A DNA stretch of 64,000 bases from Simmondsia chinensis (GCA_018398585.1 JAGTTD010000011.1:21060926-21124925), one strand, 5' to 3'. Shown: positions 23,545-34,530, counted from the stretch's first letter. The notes: a model not told the origin generated them from the letters alone. Numbers and translations are program-made.

Positions 23545-23720
23545 TTATGCAGGAACTAGAGAAGATCTTGGCAACACGCAAGGTGCAGCATCAGGGAGTA
23601 CAAGTTAAGCAAGTGCTGGTGCAATGGTCAAATTTGGGTCATGAGAATGCTACTTGGGAGGGAGTGATCCTTTCTCAAATCTCAATTTCCTTCTCTCCAT
23701 TCTTAAGGCAAGAATGCACT
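23545..23720 (+). pseudogene. Chromodomain of chromovirus 1
   Basis: After the integrase the plus strand reads ILATRKVQHQGVQVKQVLVQWSNLGHENATWE, spread over its normal span; the pieces VLVQW and ENATWE match the chromodomain core that targets chromoviruses to heterochromatin. It ends just before the polypurine tract. Confidence 0.75.
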
Positions 23721-23721
23721 T

Positions 23722-23734
23722 GAGAGGGGGGGTA
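23722..23734 (+). other. Polypurine tract of chromovirus 1
   Basis: The purine-rich run gagagggggggta lies directly before the 3' LTR. Confidence 0.75.
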
Positions 23735-23735
23735 T

Positions 23736-23970
23736 TGTCATGATCGGAGCTTAATTGAAGAGTAATTTCTCTACGGGGTCAATTCAAATTAATAAGGCGG
23801 GAAATTTAGTTAGATTAGTTCATGCTTGTATTGTTCTAAATTAAGTTTGGCGGTTGGACTTGCTGTTAAGTCGGATTAGGCGGTTGAAGTGTAGTCCAGA
23901 TTCAATGTTTTGCTCTTAATCTTGTATTAGTATAAATACGAAGATCTCTTGTAAAGATGGATTCATGAAG
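23736..23970 (+). repeat. Truncated 3' LTR of chromovirus 1
   Basis: The first 235 bp match the 5' LTR; the last 120 bp or so are absent. The TATA box is TATAAATAC at 23931-23939. Copia LTR sequence follows directly. Confidence 0.8.
23931..23939 (+). promoter_or_regulatory. TATA box, chromovirus 1 LTR
   Basis: TATAAATAC lies in the 3' LTR; the 5' LTR copy is mutated to GTAAATAGG. Confidence 0.5.
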
Positions 23971-25000
23971 GGCAAGTCGGGAACTGTGGCAAATGATGTG
24001 GGAAAAGTAGCGATAGTAGTTAAAGTTACTTTTGCTCACAGATGTCTAATAGAGGGGTTAATTGTCTTAATAAAAGTTATTTAAAAAATTCTAGAGTGTA
24101 GTAACATTTATTCAGTGGAAATAAGTTTTACTAAATGGTAATTAATTATAATCCTGAGATGATAATCATATTTGACCCACTTGGAACTAGAGTTAGATTG
24201 TCCCTGAGGTTCCTTTGCAAGCCTCAACTTAAGCATTGTTTAAAATTTTTTAAAAATAAATTAATGAGATGAATTATTTATTTGTGAGATAAATAAATTT
24301 TTATGCCAAACAAATATTTATGAGAGGAATATATAATACGATAAATATCATGTTTTAAAGTGAAATAAAAAAGAAGAAAATTTCAAAGAATGTGTTTTGG
24401 GCAAATAAGTTGGGGTGATGTCATGGGTGACGTCACCAACTAAAACTCTTTTACAAATACACGGTATACAGGTATTTTTGCTGGGGTTTAATTTGTTTAT
24501 AAGTATGTGATTTTATCATGGCCAAAAAGATTGAAGTTTTGGAACTTTGTTTTTCTCCCACAATGAAAAGTCCAGAATTGTTTTGAGGGTCTTCTGAATT
24601 ATTATTTAGCATTAGTTTTTTGAAAATTTATTTTCAGAAAGATAAAATTTTACCTTAGTAAAATATTTTTGAGAGCCCACACTCCTATTGCTAAAAAGTG
24701 GTCGTTGCGAAGAAGACCCTTAGGATGTGACGAAATCTTCTTCCAATTTCAAGTCTTCAAGTCATAATCGGGGATTCGCACTTCAGGTATGTTTAATTAA
24801 ATATGTGATATTTAATTTGTTTTTTCTTTATTTCGTTTATTGAACATACCATATTTATATTTGTTTTTATTCAATATTTTTCGTTTGTCATATTATGAAC
24901 TTTTTAGAGTAAGATTTAGATTTAATTAAAGAGTTTAATTAAATTGGGACTTTAGATTTACAATTGAGAATTTCAAATACGTTTTTTTGCGGCGCTAGAT
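23971..25000 (+). repeat. Copia LTR fragment, opposite orientation to 25733-34530
   Basis: The reverse complement of this stretch follows the order of the large copia LTR at 26000-27190: a cttgcccttc segment, a region near gagatgaattat and gccaaac, the gagcccac...cct segment and a caggta segment. It is clearly diverged from the 25733 family. It has a 12 bp palindrome GGTGACGTCACC at 24426-24437 and TTTATAAGTA near 24498. It may be the LTR of the plus-strand copia element at 17230-19350, split by chromovirus 1. Confidence 0.65.
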
Positions 25001-25732
25001 TTAAAAATAAGGGGAAAATGCATATATATCTTTGGACAAGGTGGCAAGGAATATTAGTTGTATTAAAGTTTGGAGAGGCTCTATATATATTTGATGTATT
25101 CTGGTGCATCACTTTTTTGCAATAATGGATTTTGGGATTTCGTTTGGGATGCTGGAGTGATGCAGATGCGGGCTTCAAAAGATTAAGAGCATTATGTACT
25201 GAGTGGCGTTGTTCTGATGCACTGGGAGTGTGGGACATTTGATACTAATGCTGGTTCTTTTGGTTGCAATTTGTTTTTGTTTTTGTTGGGAGTATGTCTA
25301 GTCCAATTTGTCTTTGTCTTTTTGATTTTGTTATGTTTGTTTTGTTTGTTGTTGTTTATGTACTTTGTTTGGCACCCTGCTTTTGTAAGTGTGCCCTCCT
25401 TTGTATTGTGAGCATTTGCTTCTTAATTATCAGAAAAAAAAAAAGAAGGAAAAGTGCATAATTTGTTAGAGGCTCACAGAGAAGAAATATTTTTGCATTC
25501 CATTCGGACGAAATGCCTTTGAGAATTGGCAACTTGCTATTGCTATATGAAATTTTGTTCAGGTTATTCTTTACAGGGGAATGTTATATGAATCGCCTTA
25601 TGCTATTTGCACATTTAGAAGGGCATTGTAAATAACTTACATTTGGTGTTCATTATCTTATGAAAGGCGTATCATTCTAATTGATTTTTGATTTAGATAA
25701 ATTAAGATGATTATATTCGCCACTGGATGTGC
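25001..25732. other. Possible LINE 3' tail and unclassified DNA
   Basis: From about 25200 to 25436 the plus strand is T/G-rich and ends tcttaattatcag followed by A11, like a plant LINE 3' UTR with a poly(A) tail. The downstream ggaaaagtgcataat resembles upstream gggaaaatgcatat near 25010, a possible imperfect target duplication. The rest is AT-rich, with nothing recognised. Confidence 0.35.
25728..25732. repeat. Target site duplication, left (tgtgc)
   Basis: tgtgc flanks the copia element here and at 34531-34535. Confidence 0.9.
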
Positions 25733-27944
25733 TGTTGGGAAAACCATATGAATTTTGTTGAAAAATAAACTCTGATGCCGACTATTGGGTTCACAATTCT
25801 TAGCTATGGTCACAAAAATAGGCACCTATTAGAGCACTTAGAGTAGGAGACTCTTCCCTCTACCTAAGCCCCCGGTCCGGGAGAGTCACGCTTCGTGACA
25901 CCTCACGTGCGAGAGTTCCCGGGAATCGGTTTATCTCTATAAACCCTTTGCCTAATACCGGTTGTTGGGATGAATTTCAAAAATTCTCCCTAAGGATTAC
26001 GCAACGGAACAGGTTTAGAATTCATGACTCTAAACCTAGGTTTGATTTAAAATTCCTAATCTTAAATCTACTGACTTAAATTTATAATTTAAATCAATAG
26101 ATCTAAATTCTTAATTTAGATCTACAGGCCTTTTACTCTAATATATTCATAACAATACATAAACTTAAACAGGTATAATAACGAATACTGTAAATAAATA
26201 GAAAAGCGAAACTAAAAAGAAGAAGGAAAGAAAAACGTACCTGGAATTGCTCCAATAATAAAGAAAACCATAAAGACAATAATATTCTTCAAAATCGAGA
26301 CCTCGAGACCTTCTACGCAATAACCTCGAACTGCCAGGAGGGTGGGCTCCGATAAATATTAAATTGGATCTCCGAAACAATTTTAGAAACCCTAAAGAAA
26401 TGTTTTAACTCAAATGCCAAACCTCGGAATAAGCCCCTCTATTTATAGAAATATTCCGGAGCGAAAAAAGCGAAAAATTCAATGTGGAACACGCAAAACA
26501 AATTGCAGTTTTAAGTCCACAACGCAGCGTTTTAGTTCAGAACATAGTTAAAACGCGTCGTTTAATTAACAGTCCAACCGCCTATTATTTTAAATTAGAG
26601 TGTGATTGGCCCGTCGCAGCTCACCCGGATCGCCACAGTAGGCTTCCCAGCCCGCGTTGGCTGGATCCGATATACTTGGATCGTCACTGTGCAGGCCATT
26701 AAAACGCAATTTTTTTATTTTTTTTTTTTTTTTTTGCTTTGTTTCACTCATGTAAAAATTCATCTTATAAATTTTAATTTATAAAATTATTTTATTTTAT
26801 AATTTTTTAACTTTTATTCATCTGATGAATAATTTTTGGCAAAATTAATTTATCCATCGTATGGATAAATAATTCGTCTCATGAAGTCTTAATATTTTTT
26901 TCAATAATACAGAGGCTTGCTTAGGGACCCCCAGGGACAGTTTTAAATCTTGCTCCAAACGGGTTAAATTAAATCATCTCATGATATTAATTTAATTACC
27001 ATTTAATGAGACTTAATTCGACTAAATAAATCTCACTGCACTCCCAGACTTAAATTATTTATTTTATATTTTCCTAATATACTGTATTCATAACAACAAC
27101 CCCTCCACTAGATGTCCATGACAAAGGATAAATATAACTACAACCATTATCCTTCTCACAGCTTCTCCATTAGTTACCGACTCGCCCTTCACTGAATAAT
27201 TCATTTATACTTAAACATATTCACAGTATAAAATCTAAATGTCAAACACTTGGAATACTTTAGCCAAAGTTTCCGAACTATTCAAATATTTGCGAATCAA
27301 CTATGGGGGACATCTGTATCTCATAAAAGACTGTAGATTCCCTTTTGAATACTTGATCCTTGTCACACTTCACGCCGCTACCCAGTGTGCGTGGGATTCA
27401 GCCATTCGTTTTAGACCTTACTTATAGTACACCAAAGTAACTACCGCTCCATGCACAAGTCCAGAATACTCTCAGGATTTAGAGTCGTCGTTCAAACAGT
27501 ACGATGCGGATCACTCATCTCCGATAGTAGTCCTAGAAATAGGTAACCTACATGGTCCAACTCAGTGTGTCAAACACACTAACTTAACACTTTTGGATCT
27601 CCATCCACATGACCAAGACAGGCCATCTAAAGTGTCTCGTTATAGTCTTAACATACAAGTGGTCCAGACTTGTCTTCGACTACGAGTCTTTCAAACAACA
27701 ATCCATATCATTTATTCCAAGTCTATCTGTGGCTTAGTCCTCATAAACCACTTAGAACAAACTTGTAAATTGTAGTCTGAGGACTACACCCATCTCATGG
27801 ATGCTTCTCGAAAGAAAATAACATGCAGTATAAATGCTCAAATACACAAATTTAACTAGGAAACGACTGGAACTTCAATTTTATTTATTAATTAAAAATA
27901 ATTTATCCATAATAAATCTGGATTTCTGGACACTGTTCCTAACA
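25733..27944 (-). repeat. Copia 3' LTR (2,212 bp)
   Basis: The ends are TGTTGGG and CCTAACA (minus strand TGTTAGG start). It has a good TATA box at 26439-26448 but, compared with the other LTR, lacks two short blocks that carry G-box palindromes. A solo LTR of the same family is at 36702-38973. Confidence 0.9.
26439..26448 (-). promoter_or_regulatory. TATA box of copia LTR
   Basis: The minus strand reads CTATAAATAG. The 5' LTR equivalent at 32992-33001 has decayed to CTAAAAATAG; the solo LTR keeps it at 37479-37488. Confidence 0.6.
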
Positions 27945-27959
27945 ATCTCCCACTTGTCC
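27945..27959 (-). other. Copia polypurine tract
   Basis: The minus strand reads GGACAAGTGGGAGAT next to the 3' LTR, a typical copia PPT. Confidence 0.85.
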
Positions 27960-28560
27960 TAAATTCAATTTATGACAAAGTCCATACTCACCCTTTTTTA
28001 AGTTTGAACCAAAAATCTACTTAGCCTAACCTTTAGTGAGCACAATTACTCTATTATGAAGTCAGCAATACAATACTGCTTGGCATTCCCCTCACTAATG
28101 GCACCCACTCCAAGGGTCAAGATACACTTAGACGTCGAATGTCTATCATATTAATTTGACTGGAAGTTTTAAATTAGTATAACCAACTGGAACCAGCTCA
28201 TCACCTTGAAAGATCAACATAGGAACCCTAGTTCTTCTCAAGAACTAGAGAAAATATTTCACTGCCACCCAGTCCACTGGACCTAAATTAGACTAACACC
28301 TGCATACTATCCCGTAGCATGGCAGACATCAAGTCTCGTGCACAACATGGCATTCCTGAGGCTCCCACTGCCAAAGCATGTGGAATATTCCTCAATTGCT
28401 CCTCCTATTGAGGTGTCCTAGAACACTACTCAAAAGAGATAGGGGACTCCATGCTATACCTTGACAACATCTTGTCAATTTATGTGGCTAGAGAAAGATC
28501 TAACATCCCACTCTTACGACCTTGCAGAAGCTTAATCCTAAGAGTAGAGGCTGGCTTCTC
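27960..28560 (-). pseudogene. Copia RT end and RNase H remnant
   Basis: The minus strand shows the segment that usually reads YIDKMLERF...PxTPxE...MRNIPYASAVGSLMYAM: here IDKMLSRYSME, LRNIPHALAVGA and MSAMLRDSM can be read with stops and shifts. Further left, YCIADFIIE matches the RNase H motif with CIADSTxEAEY. The upstream RT palm with YVDD is missing. Confidence 0.7.
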
Positions 28561-29130
28561 CTATGTCTTTCATATTGAGCTATTATAACAACCAAGTCTT
28601 TACAGCTAACGACACCCTTACATCTTTCTCAACGAGTAGTATATAGTAGACATACAATACCAAAAAAGTCACTACTTTCTCTTAATGTCAGTTGGACATG
28701 CATGATTTGAGCAACCGATTGCACAAAACTAAAACACTTTTATTGCTTCATTGTGGCTAAAAGGATCAGATTCAATGACACGGTCAACCACTACGGCTCC
28801 CGCTGTGAACCTGTCAGGTGTCCAAACAATCCTCCCACTATACCTAAGCTTTCGTGTACCTGGAACATTCTTGGTTCCTTATTAGTAGGGCGCATCTAAT
28901 GCTCCCACCTATTACTTATGCTGTGTGTAGCTGTTTAGAATTATTGTCATTTTCTTTTAAAACTATTTTATTTTCGTTTTTGTAGCTTACTTGCAAAATC
29001 CTTCTCTAAGTATTTTGCATTGTATTCACAAAAGACCTTTTAAATCAAAAACTACAGAAAAAAACCGTCCTTCGTTCGTTTTATTTGTAACACCATTCTG
29101 CTGCAGTGTAACTGGATCAGAAAGCTAAGA
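28561..29130 (-). other. Degraded copia interior, unassigned
   Basis: This lies where the RT fingers and palm should be, but no motif can be read in any frame. Probably deleted and rearranged pol. Confidence 0.3.
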
Positions 29131-29590
29131 TCTCATCTCATTTTGCAATTTGGAAATCCAAAAAACTCACCCCAAAAAATATTCACCACCTTGATCTAAT
29201 CGTAGTGATTTAACTTGTTTACCTAATTGCTTTTCAACTTCAGCTTTGTACTCTTTGAACTTTTCAAAAGAGTCCGACTAATGTCTAATTAGGTAAACAT
29301 ATACATCCCTTGAGTAATCATCACCAAACGTCAATAAGTACTCATACCCACCTCTTGCTTGAACACGTACTGGTCCCACATACATCTATGTGAACCAGCT
29401 CAAGCAAGCCACCAACTCTGTTTCCTTTACTCTTAAAGACAGAATTGGTCACCTTTCATTCTATGCAAAATTCGCAAACTGGTAATGACCTCAAGTCCAA
29501 AAAATCTATCAGTCCATCTTTCACCAGTCTTTGGATCCTGTTCGAATTAGTGTGACCCAAACGTTGGTGCCATGCACAGGCAATATCACA
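29131..29590 (-). pseudogene. Copia integrase core
   Basis: The minus strand reads VGPVRVQARGGYEYLLTF, GDDYSRDVYVYLIRH, SDSFEKFKEYKAEVEKQLG and LRLDQGGEYF, a close match to the copia integrase catalytic core with its first two acidic residues (D in FxDDYSR, D in RxDxGGEY). Stops lie between the segments. This is the best-preserved domain of the element. Confidence 0.85.
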
Positions 29591-30062
29591 TTCAGGGTGT
29601 TTTCTTTTTTTTAGAAGACTGAACAAGTAAACTTACGTTAAATTCATTTAAACAATTTCCATAGTTTTGATAAGGAAATAACATGAATAAACAATTCATT
29701 TATGTACACTTGCAAATAAACAATTTATTTCTCATATTAAAATCTCCATTATCAAAATCAATTGAATAACAATTATTCACAAAACAAGACATAGAAATCA
29801 AATTTCTGTGCAGAGAAGGGTTTAAATAAACAATTTTAAAACAAAACTCTATTACAAAAGTCTAAGCTAAAATCTCCTACACTTAAGACCACCGTTATTG
29901 TACTGTCCCTGGCCATCAGGTACAACACCCATCGTGTAGCTTTTAGCCTAGTCTGAGCTCCTATAACGTATTACAGACTTGGTCAGTTGAACCTGAGTCC
30001 ACACACCAAGAATCTGGTGAACTCACAACTACACAAGACTCAAATCAGTGAGATATCAACAT
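29591..30062 (-). pseudogene. Copia protease and pre-integrase remnant
   Basis: Weak matches on the minus strand (SVGDFSLDFCNRVLF in place of the GxxxLxLxxxxxLxLxxVLYVP pattern, and CEFTRFLVC near the protease) place this between the gag knuckle and integrase. It is strongly decayed. Confidence 0.45.
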
Positions 30063-30300
30063 ACCTTCTCCAGATGGCTTAGCAGTCTTTGTGGGAAGAG
30101 TAGCTAGGTGCTGAGTGTAGTTTCTCTTCCAGTGGCCTAGTTTTCTTGCAAAAGAAACACTTTTCTTTTGCTGACTTCCTTATGGTCATGGTTGCTACAA
30201 TAACAACCTTGCCCTTTCCTTTCTTTCTAGTAGGTCCCTTGTGAGTAATAATCAAGTCTAACTTGTTTTTCAAGACAAAGTAATTTGGTTCAGTGAGTAC
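30063..30300 (-). pseudogene. Copia gag zinc-knuckle remnant
   Basis: The 64-codon minus-strand frame 30273-30079 has a Lys-rich GPTRKKGKGKVV segment followed by KCFFCKKTRPLEEKL. The CX2C start of the CCHC knuckle is present, but the histidine and last cysteine are lost. The N-terminal two thirds of Gag are not found. Confidence 0.6.
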
Positions 30301-30938
30301 ATTATGTATTTAAAAAAAAAAAAAATTAGCAAAGTTCACCAGCCCTATCCATATAAAATATTGTAAATGCAAACATATGTGTAATTACCTTATATGAGTC
30401 ACATATAATGCAGTGATATATATATTCTTTCAATTTAGCATACACAATAAGTTAGATATCCACCAAACTATACTATCATGCATACAATGATGACCCAAAC
30501 ACACCACTCCTTACTCCCCGGCAGCAGGGTTGTACGAAGCTAGTTCAGGTCAGAACTATTCTCAATTAACCTGTTTTTCTTGTAACTCTTACTAAACATG
30601 ATTAAATCACCACTTTACTTTAGTCTCTAACATGACACAACAGAGCTCCTCAAGGAGGCTAATGCATCGCGCTAGTCAAGTGTAAACCATTACATAAACC
30701 TCCATACAAATACACAAAATACTCCACGGCAGCGTGGTCGCATCACTTTTTTGCACTTTGATTTATCCTAAAGAAGTCTAACCTTGTAATCTGCAAACCG
30801 ACATCCTCTGCGGGGAGGTCTATCGATCTACTATACTGCTAGACAAGTAATGGAGACTGTGAGGTTACAACAATTGAAAACTCGCTCCCACTTAATTTTT
30901 ATAACTAGTGGTTTTTAATTAACTTGCATTTACAACCT

Positions 30939-31468
30939 GGATTATCTCATAATCCCCCTTTAGAATCTCATTCTAAAATTAAACAAAATTAATTAATTAA
31001 TTTTATTCTAAAACACTATCATTTTCAAGCATAGATTATCTTATAATCTTGCATTAGAAATCTCATTCTAAAACCAATCAATAAAATTAATTAATTAATT
31101 TTAATTAAACAATACCAACATTTAATATAGATCATCACATAATCTACTTTTCATAATCTAATTCCAAAATCAAATTAAAGTAATTTTAAAAACAGTAGCG
31201 ATTTGTGTTTAGACTATCCCCATAGTCTATTTTGGAATCTTATTCTAAAGTTAAACAAGCTTAGACTATCCAATGGTCTAGTTTAGAATCTTATTCTAAA
31301 ATTTAATTATCAAAATTTAACTTTTATTTTAAAATAAAGTTTAACTTAGACTATCTTATAGTCTATTTCAGAATCTTATTCTAAAATAATTTGAAATAAC
31401 TTTTATTTAAAATACAATAATTTACAACTTAAATTATCTCATAATTTAATTTAGAATCTCATTCTAAA
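30939..31468 (-). repeat. Paired-hairpin array, block 1 of copia leader
   Basis: Seven units each hold two adjacent short inverted repeats. Type A stems vary but stay paired: GGATTAT/ATAATCC (30939-30955), AGATTAT/ATAATCT (31033-31049), TAGACTAT/ATAGTCTA (31210-31229 and 31347-31365), TTAAATTAT/ATAATTTAA (31429-31449). Type B is TTTAGAAT/ATTCTAAA with a CTC or CTT loop (30959-30977, 31282-31300, 31450-31468 perfect; others with one mismatch). The array lies between PBS and gag. Confidence 0.85.
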
Positions 31469-31584
31469 AGAAAATTAATTAATATAATAATTAAACTTAA
31501 TCATTATGTAAATCAGTATTGACCGTCCTTACGTCCAAAAAAAAAAATTTAAAAAAAGTTTAAAAATTTTTTTTTTTTACTGTT

Positions 31585-31596
31585 GCTGACGTCAGC
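31585..31596. other. Palindrome GCTGACGTCAGC in copia leader
   Basis: A perfect 12 bp palindrome with the bZIP-type core TGACGTCA lies between hairpin blocks 1 and 2. A functional role is a guess. Confidence 0.5.
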
Positions 31597-31677
31597 ATTC
31601 AGCCTGACGCTGACAAAATGAGTAAGAAAATTTTTTTTCTTTTTTAAATTAAAATATTTAATTTTAAAATAAATTGA

Positions 31678-31860
31678 ATTTAATCTCATTAAATCAATTT
31701 TAGCCGATTTAGTACAAAATACTTAAATCTAATTCCATTAGATCAACTTTATCCAATATAAAAAAAAAAAAAATTTAAATCTAATCGTATTAGATCAATT
31801 TTATCTGAATTTATAAACTTATTTGAATCTAATCCTATTAGATCAAATTTGTCCGATTTT
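31678..31860 (-). repeat. Hairpin array, block 2 of copia leader
   Basis: Four tandem units carry an inverted repeat with a 3 nt loop: ATTTAAT/ATTAAAT (31678-31694), then ATCTAAT/ATTAGAT at 31727-31743, 31779-31795 and 31827-31843. The first unit shows a paired C-to-T and G-to-A change. Each is followed by a related caattttatccgattt-like spacer. Confidence 0.8.
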
Positions 31861-31951
31861 GTAAATCACGACTGAGAACGTACAATCTAATTATATGAAC
31901 AACACAATCGTAATATTTGTGGGTTGTTCCAAATTAATGATTAATTCATTG

Positions 31952-32145
31952 ACGATTCAAACAATTTAAATCGTTAAAATAAATAACCTAGTTAACTAAT
32001 AACTCTTTTAACCGATTTAAACAATTTAAATCGATACTTTAAAATAATCTAATTAACAATTAATTACTTTAAGGATTTAAACAATTGAAATCACAAATAC
32101 AAACAATCATCTAGAATTTAATCATTGATATAAATAATTTAAATC
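31952..32145 (-). repeat. Hairpin array, block 3 of copia leader
   Basis: Four units with a period of about 60 bp carry GATTTAAA-CAA-TTTAAATC type stems (31953-31973, 32013-32033 perfect 9 bp, 32074-32092, 32127-32145). The single mismatch in the first unit would be a G-U pair in the element's RNA. Confidence 0.8.
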
Positions 32146-32270
32146 AAATCGTGAAATGAAACTGACTTTCCTTTTCTTAATAAAATCTCTATTTTTATTA
32201 AATAGTAAATCTATTTATTTCGATCTTATTATACCTAGCCCATGTATATTATGAATGTAATCAGAGGCTG

Positions 32271-32282
32271 GCTCTGATACCA
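32271..32282 (-). other. Copia PBS, initiator-Met tRNA
   Basis: The minus strand reads TGGTATCAGAGC two bases from the 5' LTR. Confidence 0.9.
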
Positions 32283-32284
32283 AT

Positions 32285-34530
32285 TGTTTGAAAAACCCAT
32301 ATGAATTTTGTCGAAAAATAAACTATGATGCCGACTATTGGGTTCACAGTTCTCAACTATGGTCACAACAATAGACACCTATTAGAGCACTTAGAGTAGG
32401 AGACTCTTCTCTCTACCTAAGCCCCCGGTCGGAGAGTCACGCTTCGTGACACCACATGTGCGAGAGTTCCCGGAAATCGGTTTTATCTCTATAAACCCTT
32501 TGCCCCTAATACCTGTTGTTGGGATGAATTTCAAAAATTCTCCCTAAGGATTACGCAGCGAAACAGGTTTAGAATTCATAACTCTAAACCTAGGGTTGAT
32601 TTAAAATTACTAATTTTAAATCTACTAACTTAAATTCGTAATTTAAATCAACATATCTAAATTCTTAATTTAGATCTACAGGTGTTTTACTCTAATACAT
32701 TCATAACAATACATAAACTTAAACAAGTACAATAACGAATACTGTAAATAAATAGAAAAGCGAAACTAAAAGAAGAAGGAAAGAAAAACGTACCTTAAAT
32801 TGCTCCAATAATAAAGAAAACCTGAAAGATAAAAATATTCTTCAAAATCGAGACCACAAGACCTTCTACGCAATAACCTCGAACTGCCCGGAGGGTGGGC
32901 TTCGATAAATATTAAATTGGATCTCCGAAACAATTTCAGAAACCCTAAAGAAATATTTTGACTTGAATGCCAAACCTCGGAATGAGCCCCACTATTTTTA
33001 GAAATATTCCGAAGCGAAAAAAGCGAAAAATTCGATGTGGGACGAGCAAAACAAATTGCAGTTTTTAGTCTACAACGAGCAGCGTTTTACTTCAAAACAT
33101 AGTTAAAAATGCGTCGTTTAATTAACAGTCCCAACTGCCTATTATTTTTAAATTAGAGTGACACGTGTCGGGCCGTGATTGGTCCGTCGCAGCTCACGCG
33201 GGATTGCCACAGTTGGCGTCCCAGCGCACGACACGTGTCGTCGCGAGCTGGTTGGCCGGATCCGATATACGCGGATCGTCACTGTGCAGGCTATAAAAAT
33301 GCAAATTTTTTTTTGCTTTGTTTCACACATGTAAAAATTCATCTTATCAATTTTAATTTTTAAAATTCTTTTATTTTATAATTTTTTAAATTTTATTCAT
33401 CTCATGAATAATGTTTGGCAAAATTAATTTACCCATCGTATAGATAAATAATTCGTCTCATGAATTCTTAACCTTTTTCCAATGGAAATAAAATACAGAG
33501 GCTATGTGTAGGTACCCCGGGGACAATTTAAATCTAGCTCCAAATAGGTTAAATTAAATTATCTCATGATATTAATTTAGTAACCATTTAATGAGACTTA
33601 ATTCCACTAAATAAATCTCACTGCACTCCAGACTTAAATTATTTGCTCGATATTTTCCTAATATACTGTATTGATAACAACAACCCCTCCACTGGATGTC
33701 CATGACAAAGGATAAATATAACTACTACCATTATCCTTCTCACCAGCGTCTCCATTAGTTACCAGCTCGCCCTTCACTGAAAAATTTATTTATACTTGAA
33801 CATAATCACAGTATAAATTCTAAACTTCAAACACTTGGAATACTTTGGCCAAAGTTTTCGAACTATTCAAATATTTGCGAATCAACTAAGGGGATATCTG
33901 TATCTCATAAAGACTGTAGATTCCCTATTGAATACCTGATCCTTGTCACACTTCACGCCACTACCCAGTGTACGTGGGATTTCAGTCATTCGTTTTAGAC
34001 CTTGACTTATAGCACACCAAAGTAACTAACGCTCCATGCACAAGTCCAGAATACTCTCAGGATTTTAGAGTCGTCGTTCAAACAGTACAATGCAAATCAC
34101 TCATCTCCGATAGTAGTCTAGAAATAAATAACCCCGAAATGGTCCAACTCAATGTGTCAAACTCACTAACTTAACACTTTTGGATCTCCATCCACATGGA
34201 CCAAGACAAGCCATCTAAAGTGTCTCGTTATAGTCTTAACATACAAGTGGTCCAGACTTGTCTTCGACTGCGAGTCTTTCAAACAACAATCCATAGCATT
34301 TGTTCCAAGTCTATCTGTGGCTTAGTCTCATAAACCACTTAGAACAAACTTGTAAATTGTAGTCTGAGGACTACACCCATCTCATGGATGCTTCTCGAAA
34401 GAAAATCACATGCAATATAAATGCTCAAATACACAAATTTAACTAGGAAACGACTGAAATTTTAATTTTATTTATTAATTAAAATAATATATTCAGAATA
34501 AATCTGAATTTCAGGACACTGTTCCTAACA
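32285..34530 (-). repeat. Copia 5' LTR (2,246 bp)
   Basis: It pairs with 25733-27944. It keeps two G-box palindromes (33160-33169 and 33229-33240) absent from its partner but has a mutated TATA box. Confidence 0.9.
33160..33240 (-). promoter_or_regulatory. Twin G-box palindromes in copia U3
   Basis: GACACGTGTC at 33160-33169 and CGACACGTGTCG at 33229-33240 lie about 160 to 250 bp upstream of the TATA position. CACGTG is a known binding core for plant bZIP and bHLH factors; their use here is inferred. Confidence 0.55.

Larger units (their letters stand above)
19576..23970 (+). mobile_element. Chromovirus-type gypsy element 1
   Basis: The element runs from a 359 bp 5' LTR (TGTCATGATCGG...TTCACA) through degenerate PBS, gag, protease, a deleted RT, integrase and chromodomain to a polypurine tract and a 3' LTR cut off after 235 bp. 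The interior is about 3.8 kb, short because most of RT and the front of RNase H are missing. Stops occur in every domain. The flanks match a copia LTR on the right, so it may have inserted into copia DNA; no target duplication can be tested because the right end is lost. Confidence 0.85.
25733..34530 (-). mobile_element. Ty1/copia LTR retrotransposon, 8.8 kb, structurally complete
   Basis: Two 2.2 kb LTRs, perfect tgtgc target duplications, PPT at the left LTR and initiator-Met PBS at the right LTR define a minus-strand element. The interior (4.3 kb) holds a leader with hairpin arrays, a gag knuckle remnant, pre-integrase, integrase, and a short RT/RNase H remnant, all with stops. Gag and most of RT are deleted, so it needs help from a relative if it was ever mobile in this form. 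Confidence 0.9.

Noticed and set aside
25217..25461. Overlapping hydrophobic frames that could suggest a transmembrane protein
   Set aside because: They come from T/G-rich DNA ahead of a poly(A) stretch, so a LINE-type 3' UTR is more likely.
30939..31468. CRISPR array, suggested by regularly spaced short palindromes
   Set aside because: Units have no constant repeat plus unique spacer structure, lie inside a plant retroelement leader, and are tandem diverged repeats.
33148..33363. Frames on both strands in the copia LTR, similar to 26602-26784
   Set aside because: They lie in the LTR promoter block and are not conserved as protein between LTR copies.
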